Source of the DNA: Oligoflexia bacterium
GTDB lineage: Bacteria; Bdellovibrionota; UBA1018; CAIMNF01
DNA: 33,039 nt
Assembly: GCA_903858975.1 (NCBI GenBank)
Contig: CAIOKW010000014.1
Span: 1 to 33,039 of the forward strand
Direction: 5' to 3'
In this document: piece by piece, positions 1 to 6,014 of the stretch
How positions within the stretch are numbered: the first letter of the stretch is position 1
Layout: the number at the start of each line of letters is the position of its first letter
Translations under genes and position numbers: made by a program
The notes under the pieces: model-generated
Database searches by the model: none
What the model was told of the DNA's origin: nothing
The model's input: the letters and a program-made list of their open reading frames with translations, nothing else

Positions 1-791
1 TGGGCATACTGTCGATTGAGGAGTGTGGTCGTGCTAAAAAATGGGACTCCAAGTCTTAACCAGTAGACCTGTAAAATCAAAAACAAACCAAAATAGAGTA
101 CCCCCAAACCCACGGGCGCTCGGCCCGAGTGAAGGGCGCCCTCGAGGGGGATCACACTCCCCAAAATAATCAAGAACGCCATCAAAATAAGACCCAATTG
201 GCTTCCCGAGTACTTTGGAATCAACACCATCCAATCGCTCATGAAAATAGACCCGAGCAAGTGGGTTGCCAGAACATAAAACAGGGAGAGGACCACCGCC
301 CAAACCCCAAACATCAGCGTTCTTTGTCGGATGAGTCGCACCCAGTTTTGACTCTTTTTAGATTCAATTAAAATGAGGCTGGTGGAACAGAAGTACATCC
401 CAAGAGCCGCACCCAGAAAGAGGACTAGATTATTTGCCTGAAACAAAATCGAAATAAAGAGAGCATTAAACACAAGAAAGAGACTTGTATTTTGCTGATC
501 ACGAACGCTCAATTCCCGGTGGAAATAAAACAAGAGCCCAAAAATTGCTAGGGACCCAAGTGAAAGCAAGCGTCCAAAATAAGACAAGGAATCTGAATAG
601 AGAACCTGAAGTGGGGATTCAAAAAATGCAAGATCCGTTCTAAACGTGAAATAAACGAGTATCGCAGCAATCGCGGGGGAAAGAATCAGTGCCAAGGCCT
701 TCAGGCTCAGCACTCGAAAATTGACAACGACGAGAGATACAAACAAACACCCGATCAAACTAATTTCGGGCAGCCAATTTAATAGAGTCAC
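1..791 (-). CDS. NuoN-like antiporter-type membrane subunit, partial (left edge)
   Basis: The frame is open for 263 codons from a GTG at 791 to the window edge, so the C terminus is missing. The GTG overlaps the stop of the upstream gene (GTGA), a sign of translational coupling. The product is a string of hydrophobic helices. Residues about 100-185 follow the NuoN pattern around transmembrane helix 5: a helix, then NLVLFLGAAL, then a loop and another helix. In NuoN the same place reads LGxEL with an essential Glu; here it is Ala (A129). The next segment (residues 200-245) matches the NuoN helix 7-8 region (xxVIPxxxxxHSGRAPV), but the two expected Lys residues are not there. Known family role: proton-pumping subunit of NADH:quinone oxidoreductase. 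Inference: a divergent homologue with altered or lost proton path. Last visible gene of a Nuo-ordered operon. Confidence 0.75.
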   Translation of the reverse strand, partial: MTLLNWLPEISLIGCLFVSLVVVNFRVLSLKALALILSPAIAAILVYFTFRTDLAFFESPLQVLYSDSLSYFGRLLSLGSLAIFGLLFYFHRELSVRDQQNTSLFLVFNALFISILFQANNLVLFLGAALGMYFCSTSLILIESKKSQNWVRLIRQRTLMFGVWAVVLSLFYVLATHLLGSIFMSDWMVLIPKYSGSQLGLILMAFLIILGSVIPLEGALHSGRAPVGLGVLYFGLFLILQVYWLRLGVPFFSTTTLLNRQYA

Positions 792-1771
792 TTGATACCG
801 CCCATCCAATAAAATCCAATTCCTGAACAAATCTGGACTGCCACCACCAACCAGAAACGAACCTTAAGTCGAAGGGTCGCAACTGAAGGCTGGTAACTTT
901 GATACGCAATCAATGTAATGGCTTGTAAGAAATAGCCGGCTAAGAGCACAGAGAGCCAAACGAGATTCAAGGAGATCGCCATTTTAGCCGCGAAAAAAAT
1001 GGCCGTAAAACCAACTAAGCCCGGTAACCCCAAACAAGCTACTTTTGAGAACGCATGATAGCGGGGACCCATTTGAGCTGCAAGTCCCATCAGGGACAGT
1101 GAGCTGACGATCGATACTGAAATTGCGGCAAAGGTCACTTTACCGAGCGCCTCGTTATCAATCATCAAAATAAAGAGCGCAAGTCCAACCCCCGCCAAGG
1201 AAAGATAGATGATCGAGGACTTCATGCGCTGGCGCAAAAAAGCCATCAAGCTTGAATAAATGTAAGTAAAAATTCCGAGCACCGATAGCGCAACGTCCCA
1301 GAGCTGCGCGTTTTCTATTTTCATTTCAGGTCTAATCTTTAAAAGAATCTCAATTCCCACCAGAGATGGAATCACCGCTGCCCCCATAAATGAGGACAGT
1401 GTCAAACGCTCATAATAGCGGTTGAAAAAAAGAACGTGTGGGCCTGTCGGCAATGAAATCAATACTCCCAAGAACATGAGCACGCGAGAAGCTGGCTCAT
1501 CTCCCATCGCCGCCCCCAGAATGGCGCAAAAGATTCCTAGAAAGCTAATAAAGAATTTTTTTTGCACCAAAGGATTACTTGCACGTCTCGCGCCCAAAGT
1601 AGACTGAATGAATGCAACCATGTTTAGAGTTAAAAGCAACAATAGACTCATTGGAATCGACTTTGAAAAGAACACAAGTGCTGCAATCAACACCGACAAC
1701 CAAGATTGAGGCGCTAGGCTCAAGGCCCATGAGGCAGCAACACAAGTACCCAATAAGTTGAGCTCCATCAT
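788..1771 (-). CDS. NuoM-like antiporter-type membrane subunit, shortened
   Basis: 327 aa from the ATG at 1771, which overlaps the previous stop (ATGA) and has GGAGG nine bases upstream; a longer reading to 1816 lacks such support. NuoM is usually about 490-510 aa. About nine hydrophobic helices. Recognisable landmarks: ISLPTGPHV (residues 105-113, the LPxxH of NuoM helix 7), a helix 8 segment RQRMKSSIIYLSLAGVG (about 180-196, Lys184 in the place of a conserved Lys) and LGLPGLVGF, the GLPG element of helix 11. No acidic residue occurs in residues 29-60, where helix 5 should carry the essential Glu, and the helix 7 Lys is absent. Family role is proton translocation in complex I; whether this protein does that is doubtful. 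Confidence 0.8.
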   Translation of the reverse strand: MMELNLLGTCVAASWALSLAPQSWLSVLIAALVFFSKSIPMSLLLLLTLNMVAFIQSTLGARRASNPLVQKKFFISFLGIFCAILGAAMGDEPASRVLMFLGVLISLPTGPHVLFFNRYYERLTLSSFMGAAVIPSLVGIEILLKIRPEMKIENAQLWDVALSVLGIFTYIYSSLMAFLRQRMKSSIIYLSLAGVGLALFILMIDNEALGKVTFAAISVSIVSSLSLMGLAAQMGPRYHAFSKVACLGLPGLVGFTAIFFAAKMAISLNLVWLSVLLAGYFLQAITLIAYQSYQPSVATLRLKVRFWLVVAVQICSGIGFYWMGGIK

Positions 1772-2616
1772 GATAGAAAGCCTCCACGTCCGATGAGAAT
1801 AAAAATACCAACACAAATCATGGTGCCTAAAACCACGTAGAACATTCGGTCAAAACCTGACTCGAGTGAGACCGAAGATGTCGCAGGCTCTCGCCCCTCC
1901 CAAACATCTCGATCTGATATCATCCGTCCACCCACCGTAAGTGCCTTCAACATATTGACTCTAAACGCTCGATAGGTTTTCAAAAATCCTTCATTACGCC
2001 ACTTCACCCATGCAAAGAGAGCCGCCACAATAAACACAAAAGAAGATGCCAGGATTACCAGCGAAGATTCTTCTGCCCACTTCTGAATATCCACATGGAA
2101 TCCAAAAAGGATCGCGAGCGTACAGACTGCCTCTAGGAAGGGCAGAATTTTTTGTTCGTGTTTGGCCTTAGACCATCTCAAGAGCTCTGCTGAAAACCAA
2201 TATACTCCAGCCCCTATGAGTGGAATCTCAAGTTGTTCTGGCTGAGGAAAATACTGTCTAAACAATACCAGTGCAGGAATGGTTCCCAGCATCCCGCCAC
2301 CAAAACTCATCGAAATGAGGATCACTCCCAATAGACCACTAAACTCCCTAAATGGCTCGGGTGAAATCGCTCCCATCATAATCAAAAAGAATCCAATAAA
2401 GTCCTTTAGTTGAATCCAAGCGGAAGCCTTCGAATCAATTCGGTGCCAGAGCACCAGACCCGAAAATAAAATTGCTACGAGCGGCCCATGTAGCAATGAA
2501 CCCAAAAGAACCATGACAAATGGAAGAACCCTGCGCTCCCGAATGAGCCCAATGGCACTAAAAATAAAAAACAAGATTGTCGTCTGATCTAGGCGACTCA
2601 ACTCAAGATTCATCAT
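1768..2616 (-). CDS. NuoL-position polytopic membrane protein, shortened
   Basis: 282 aa from the ATG at 2616 (a second ATG follows directly); GGGGAGG lies 12 bases upstream and the gene starts inside the end of the nuoK-like gene. An extension to 2649 is possible but less likely. Several hydrophobic helices fill residues 12-205, then a polar, charged stretch (about 205-255) and a last helix at the C terminus, which loosely recalls the end of NuoL. A stretch near residues 110-160 (PQPEQLEIPLIGAGVYW) resembles the NuoL segment containing PTPVSALIHAATMVTAGVY but without its His and Lys residues. NuoL is normally above 600 aa. The call rests mainly on position between K-like and M-like genes; sequence support is weak. 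Confidence 0.5.
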   Translation of the reverse strand: MMNLELSRLDQTTILFFIFSAIGLIRERRVLPFVMVLLGSLLHGPLVAILFSGLVLWHRIDSKASAWIQLKDFIGFFLIMMGAISPEPFREFSGLLGVILISMSFGGGMLGTIPALVLFRQYFPQPEQLEIPLIGAGVYWFSAELLRWSKAKHEQKILPFLEAVCTLAILFGFHVDIQKWAEESSLVILASSFVFIVAALFAWVKWRNEGFLKTYRAFRVNMLKALTVGGRMISDRDVWEGREPATSSVSLESGFDRMFYVVLGTMICVGIFILIGRGGFLS

Positions 2617-2842
2617 GATCGATTTGAACCTCCCCACGGGAAATGGCAAGTTGCGCCACTGCTAGAATTGCGAACAAAAAGACAGCCGTTGAGATGACGC
2701 TTTCTTCAGAAAAGCGGGCACCCACAATTCCAAGAATCGAGAGCGACACTCGCAATACGGCACCCGCGAAGTCAAGGGCATCGCCCGCAATGAATAAGGT
2801 ATAGAGTGAAAAAGTAAGGAGAAGCACGCCTAGAATAATCAT
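2603..2842 (-). CDS. NuoK-like small membrane subunit lacking channel glutamates
   Basis: 79 aa, three predicted helices, start ATG at 2842 overlapping the previous stop (ATGA) with GAGG five bases upstream. NuoK is usually about 100 aa and is placed after NuoJ, as here. Known family feature: two buried glutamates in helices 2 and 3 (E36 and E72 in E. coli) that relay protons. In this protein helix 2 (AVLRVSLSILGIVGA) and helix 3 (AVFLFAILAVAQLAI) contain no acidic residue; the only nearby acids are in the loops (D21, D24, E45, E46) and tail. The family call comes from topology, length and position. If right, the central proton path is missing. Confidence 0.6.
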   Translation of the reverse strand: MIILGVLLLTFSLYTLFIAGDALDFAGAVLRVSLSILGIVGARFSEESVISTAVFLFAILAVAQLAISRGEVQIDHDES

Positions 2843-3198
2843 CGCTTCCTCTTTTCTACCGCAACCCCAACCATCATCGCAGCAGAGAAAAGAGACACCA
2901 CGACCACCAGGGGGAGTAGGGAATCAAAAACAAATGGCTTGTCACTCCCCGTGGCCGGAGTTCCAGCATCCATTAAAAGAGGAGTCAGAGACACGCCCAA
3001 TAACACCGCAAGGACTGCCGCCTTTATTTTCTTTCCTGTCGTGATGGTTTGATCTGAACTACCCAGCAAAAACCTCACGCGAGAATTCTGAAACTGAATC
3101 AAAAGGCTCAACACCAATACTAAGACCCCTAAAAAGGGAACCTTCAAACAGAGAAATGCCGAGACCACTAAAAGGAAAACACCATCAAAAATTCGCAA
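2839..3198 (-). CDS. NuoJ-like membrane subunit
   Basis: 119 aa from a TTG at 3198, placed right after the nuoI stop and nine bases after a GAGGGG element; another TTG at 3219 would add seven residues but has no good ribosome site. About four helices with a short polar loop (residues 50-60) and a basic C terminus. NuoJ is usually 160-200 aa. No distinctive NuoJ motif can be read; the assignment rests on its position between NuoI and a NuoK-like gene and on its membrane character. Part of the membrane arm in the family, where a pi-bulge helix of NuoJ links quinone reduction to proton movement. Confidence 0.5.
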   Translation of the reverse strand: MRIFDGVFLLVVSAFLCLKVPFLGVLVLVLSLLIQFQNSRVRFLLGSSDQTITTGKKIKAAVLAVLLGVSLTPLLMDAGTPATGSDKPFVFDSLLPLVVVVSLFSAAMMVGVAVEKRKR

Positions 3199-3199
3199 C

Positions 3200-3592
3200 T
3201 TAAAGGTCCCCTCTACCAAAACTCATTTTAAGATCCTTCACTTCAAACACCGCAGCCTGAACTTCCTTGGTTTGAATGAGAGAATTAGGTTCACAGACCT
3301 CAACGCAAAGACCACAAAAAATACATTTCGAAAAGTCGATGTCGAATCGAGAAACCCAAGGGCGATTGTTTCGCGCATTTACTTTTGCATCTACCTCGAT
3401 GCATGCCGAGGGACACACCTTTACGCAATCTCCACAGCCGGTGCATTTTTCAATTTCATTAAACAGGAGTCCGCGCGCTCGAGCAGGGAAGTCGTCTTTA
3501 CCTCGAGAAGATACCGGATCCGGATAGAACTCGGTGTCGATCTTTCGAGTTTCATTTTTATTGGTGAAATGACCTAAGATTTTCTTAAACAC
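3200..3592 (-). CDS. nuoI: NuoI-like ferredoxin subunit with two 4Fe-4S clusters
   Basis: 130 aa from a GTG at 3592, five bases after AGGAGG, overlapping the end of the nuoH-like gene by 8 bases; a TTG at 3610 is a weaker alternative. Two complete cluster motifs are seen: CTGCGDCVKVCP (Cys 50, 53, 56, 60) and CIFCGLCVEVCEP (Cys 90, 93, 96, 100). This matches the two clusters (N6a, N6b) of NuoI, which carry electrons toward NuoB. The sequence before the first motif (RGLLFNEIEKC) also fits the family. All eight ligands are retained, in contrast to the loss of charged residues in the membrane subunits. Cytoplasmic, bound to the membrane arm. In versions without NuoEFG, NuoI is a plausible entry point for electrons from a ferredoxin-like donor (inference). 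Confidence 0.9.
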   Translation of the reverse strand: MFKKILGHFTNKNETRKIDTEFYPDPVSSRGKDDFPARARGLLFNEIEKCTGCGDCVKVCPSACIEVDAKVNARNNRPWVSRFDIDFSKCIFCGLCVEVCEPNSLIQTKEVQAAVFEVKDLKMSFGRGDL

Positions 3593-4382
3593 GCGCCCCT
3601 CCTGGCTCAAAGAGTGCGAAACCTAACATCGCAATCAACCAAAGTACTCCCGTAATCGGGAAGAGATACAGAATGCTGATTCGAAGGAGGTCTTTTTGGT
3701 GGAATCGTGGGAAGTAAATTCCACAGATGCGAAACCCTAGATAGAGAATCGTTGCCTTTAAGTGAAAATCAAAAAAGTATTCTCCGCCGCCCAAGAAGAG
3801 TTTCGCCGTTAGCATGGACCAAACGTAGAACCGCGCAGATTGGAGCCAGCCTTTTTTGTCGAGCATGCCTTGAAAGGGGTGCTCTCCAAAGAGGATCATC
3901 CCAGAAAGCTGAAAGGGAATAACGAACAATAACTGACCAAAATTCCAACTCACACTACTCATGTTCGTTGTTTTAGAAATCGTAAAACATCCAAACAGAC
4001 AAAGAATAGCAATAGCACTTGAAACCGCAAAACGAACCTGCTGCCCATCGGATTCAATTCGCTTCGTAACCTGGTTCTTTCCATGCGCCAAGGCAATGAG
4101 CAAATAACCGCTGACCGCGAGGTAAATAAAAATCAAGTAATCAAAATTGAGTGCGATTAAGCCAACAATTGACAACTGGAATGCATAAAGGATCCAAGTC
4201 GTTTTAGACTCGATGTTTTTAATTTCAAGTCTTGCATCCACCCAGGTTTGCCAAATGAAATTACGAAACGCGATTTGCTTTCCGACTCGAGACTCATGGC
4301 GAGCCACCATTCTTTCGCTCATGGCGTACATCAGAAAAGAAAGTGGAAAAATTGAGATGATGGCTAAAATGGCTGAAATCAT
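3585..4382 (-). CDS. nuoH: NuoH-like membrane subunit, shortened
   Basis: 265 aa; start ATG at 4382 overlaps the nuoD-like stop (ATGA). NuoH is usually 320-350 aa with eight helices. Readable landmarks: SERMVARHESRVG near residue 22 (the ER...R.G element after helix 1), GQQVRFAV near 112 (AQ.vsYEi in the family, Glu replaced by Val), FLGGGEYFF near 196 (the GGW region), and FPRFHQKDLL near 225 (PRxRxDQL in the family). The loop motif with clustered Glu and Asp that forms part of the quinone cavity (nR.PFDl.E.EsELV) is reduced to LFGEHPFQGMLDKKG. Identity as a NuoH relative is good; a canonical quinone-linked proton path is doubtful. Confidence 0.8.
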   Translation of the reverse strand: MISAILAIISIFPLSFLMYAMSERMVARHESRVGKQIAFRNFIWQTWVDARLEIKNIESKTTWILYAFQLSIVGLIALNFDYLIFIYLAVSGYLLIALAHGKNQVTKRIESDGQQVRFAVSSAIAILCLFGCFTISKTTNMSSVSWNFGQLLFVIPFQLSGMILFGEHPFQGMLDKKGWLQSARFYVWSMLTAKLFLGGGEYFFDFHLKATILYLGFRICGIYFPRFHQKDLLRISILYLFPITGVLWLIAMLGFALFEPGGARV

Positions 4383-5389
4383 CGATCAAGCTCCGGGATA
4401 GACAGCGACAGACTCTCGAGAATGATGGACACATCCTCGAGTGATTCTCCCTCGAGCGCCGGCGCGATTGCATTTTGAATAAGTTCGGACGGGGAGTGAG
4501 TCACCAGTGACTTCACCTTTAAATCTTGATCAAGCGATAGCTTCATTTTCCAAACTCCTCGCGCAGTTTCAAGCTCTAGGTTCGCGTCTCCGCCACGCCC
4601 CTGGCCCAGCGCCTGAAGATGCACGCTGGATTTTCTTTCTACCAAATGAGCCTCGATGGACTGGCTCATTTTCAAACAATGCTTCAGAGAATAAACCAAT
4701 CTCGACTCAACATGGCTTACCCGTCCGTATCGAGTGGTTTCAATCGAAGCCTCGCTGACAAAGCCGCAATCTCCAAGATCCACAATTTGCCCAAGCGTTC
4801 TCATTCGATTTTGAAAGGTATGCGTCCAACAAAAAAGGGCTTCAAGCCTAGCGTAGTCATTTTGGAAAGTCTTCACCCAGGTTTCAAGACGCTCTTGAAA
4901 TCCTTCCGTCAGATCGTAACGTGCGCCCCCTGGAACCAGATAATAGTAACCGTATCGGGAGCCCGTGAGGAGCTCAAGTAGATCAAGGAGAGACTCTCGA
5001 TGCTTTAAAACAGCATGAAATAGAATTTGAATTCCCATTCGATGCGCCATTTTCGCCAAGTATTTCAGCTGAAAATTAATCTCACTCAGATCACTCGTAA
5101 TGTCTCGAATCCACTCGATTCGATCGCTGACTTCCGTTTTTGTAATTTCTTCAACCGCCTCACTGAAGAGCCGATCAAGCAGCAGAGCACTTTCTGGCTC
5201 TAGGCGGCTCACTCTCAATTGAGCATCACGTATGGGTAAACCCTCTACGGTTTTCTCGATCAGGCGGCTAGCGAAACCAAACTGGGTTTCGACTTTTACA
5301 ATACGATCCCCGCTCATTCCTAAGCGAAGCTTCATGGGTCCAGGGAGCCATTCGTGAATAGGTCCAAGCTCAAGTGTTTCTTGAATCAT
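4379..5389 (-). CDS. nuoD: NuoD-like (49 kDa) subunit without NuoC, divergent quinone site
   Basis: 336 aa against about 400 in NuoD. Start ATG at 5389 overlaps the nuoB stop (ATGA). Family features: a beginning GPIHEWLPGPMKLRL in place of GPQHPxTHGVLRL, an FGFASRLIEKTVEG segment (Gy.hRGiEK), EWIRDITSDLSEI (the R...ELsRi helix), a LLDLLELLTGSRYGY segment (dlfE..tG.R), a GGAR.Dl element and the typical ending LSIPELDR. There is no CxxC pair, so it is not a nickel hydrogenase subunit. The second His of the N-terminal motif and the Tyr of the TPRMDY region, which hold the quinone headgroup in complex I, appear to be absent. No NuoC is fused to it or encoded next to it. Peripheral arm subunit that should pair with the NuoB-like protein. 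Confidence 0.85.
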   Translation of the reverse strand: MIQETLELGPIHEWLPGPMKLRLGMSGDRIVKVETQFGFASRLIEKTVEGLPIRDAQLRVSRLEPESALLLDRLFSEAVEEITKTEVSDRIEWIRDITSDLSEINFQLKYLAKMAHRMGIQILFHAVLKHRESLLDLLELLTGSRYGYYYLVPGGARYDLTEGFQERLETWVKTFQNDYARLEALFCWTHTFQNRMRTLGQIVDLGDCGFVSEASIETTRYGRVSHVESRLVYSLKHCLKMSQSIEAHLVERKSSVHLQALGQGRGGDANLELETARGVWKMKLSLDQDLKVKSLVTHSPSELIQNAIAPALEGESLEDVSIILESLSLSIPELDR

Positions 5390-5763
5390 TTTTGAACCTC
5401 ACGCAAAGACAAAATTCCATTCATAATCGCTTCGGGGCGGGGCGGACATCCGGTGACATAAATATCTACCGGAATTTTCTCGCTCGAATTCAAGGGGAAC
5501 AAGCCCCCTCCACATGCGCAGGTTCCTACAGCGATGACGTATTTAGGAGCTCGCATCTTTGCATAGAAGCTTTCCACTTCGGTCTGTAGGCTCGCGTTAA
5601 GGGTTCCCTGGATCACTAACAAATTGGCATCCTCTACCTGCTCGGCACGGATGCAACCCAGTCGCTCTAAATCGTAACGACTCGATTCCGTCTGAATCCA
5701 ATCGTCTCCACAGCAAGAGAGTCCAACACGAACGTATTTAAGGGTGGGTTTAAAGGTCTTCAT
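5386..5763 (-). CDS. nuoB: NuoB-like subunit with cluster N2 ligands
   Basis: 125 aa, shorter than the usual 160-220. Begins 14 bases inside the upstream small gene. The N2 cluster motif is complete: GLSCCGDD (Cys17, Cys18), VGTCACGG (Cys82) and TGCPPRPEA (Cys106); SSRYDLERLGC and PKYVIAVG also match NuoB. In the family this subunit carries the last iron-sulfur cluster, which hands electrons to quinone at the interface with NuoD. Retention of all four ligands shows selection for electron transfer. The shortening is mostly at the two ends. Membrane-associated, cytoplasmic side. Group 4 hydrogenase small subunits share this fold, but the SPRYDL-like element and the CC pair favour NuoB. Confidence 0.92.
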   Translation of the reverse strand: MKTFKPTLKYVRVGLSCCGDDWIQTESSRYDLERLGCIRAEQVEDANLLVIQGTLNASLQTEVESFYAKMRAPKYVIAVGTCACGGGLFPLNSSEKIPVDIYVTGCPPRPEAIMNGILSLREVQK

Positions 5764-5974
5764 CGGAGTCTTTCTTCAAGTAGTTCTGCGTTGCCAAGAA
5801 GAATGACAAAAAGACTATCATCATGACCAAAATCGCGATTAAATAGGGGATGATCCGAATCTCACTGGAGATGAAAACCGGAAGGGCCATAAGCAGCGGA
5901 ATCCACAAGTAAAGAATCACTTGGGTTATCTGCGTGGTCTTGATCTCAAAGGGCAAAATTCTTTTCGGATCCAT
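5750..5974 (-). CDS. Small two-helix membrane protein, possible NuoA remnant
   Basis: 74 aa from the ATG at 5974. The frame extends to 6073, but that would overlap the start of mfd by 59 bases and add a charged leader, so I prefer the inner start. Two helices (about residues 15-32 and 37-58), then an acidic and basic tail. It sits where NuoA belongs, directly before nuoB. The stretch ILPFEIKTTQITQVI then two helices can be laid over the second half of NuoA (RLPFSVRFFLVAI then two helices), but the first helix and the Cys loop (YECG) of NuoA are missing and the acidic residues of helix 2 are replaced. Function otherwise unknown. Probably the first gene of the operon. Confidence 0.5.
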   Translation of the reverse strand: MDPKRILPFEIKTTQITQVILYLWIPLLMALPVFISSEIRIIPYLIAILVMMIVFLSFFLATQNYLKKDSDEDL

Positions 5975-6014
5975 TTGTAATGAAAAGGCTACTTGAAAGT
6001 GAAAGGGTGAGTCA

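Noticed and set aside
34..303. Minus-strand frame of 89 codons
   Set aside because: It lies in another frame within the partial NuoN-like gene, which is open over the whole stretch.
3200..5763. Group 4 [NiFe] hydrogenase (Ech/Hyc type) in place of a Nuo-like complex
   Set aside because: The large-subunit-like protein has no CxxC pairs for nickel and no hydrogenase maturation genes are near; the NuoB-like CC pair and the NuoD-type ending favour Nuo.
1..5974. The Nuo-like genes as decaying pseudogenes
   Set aside because: All frames are open, junctions show precise start-stop overlaps and ribosome sites, and all iron-sulfur Cys are kept.
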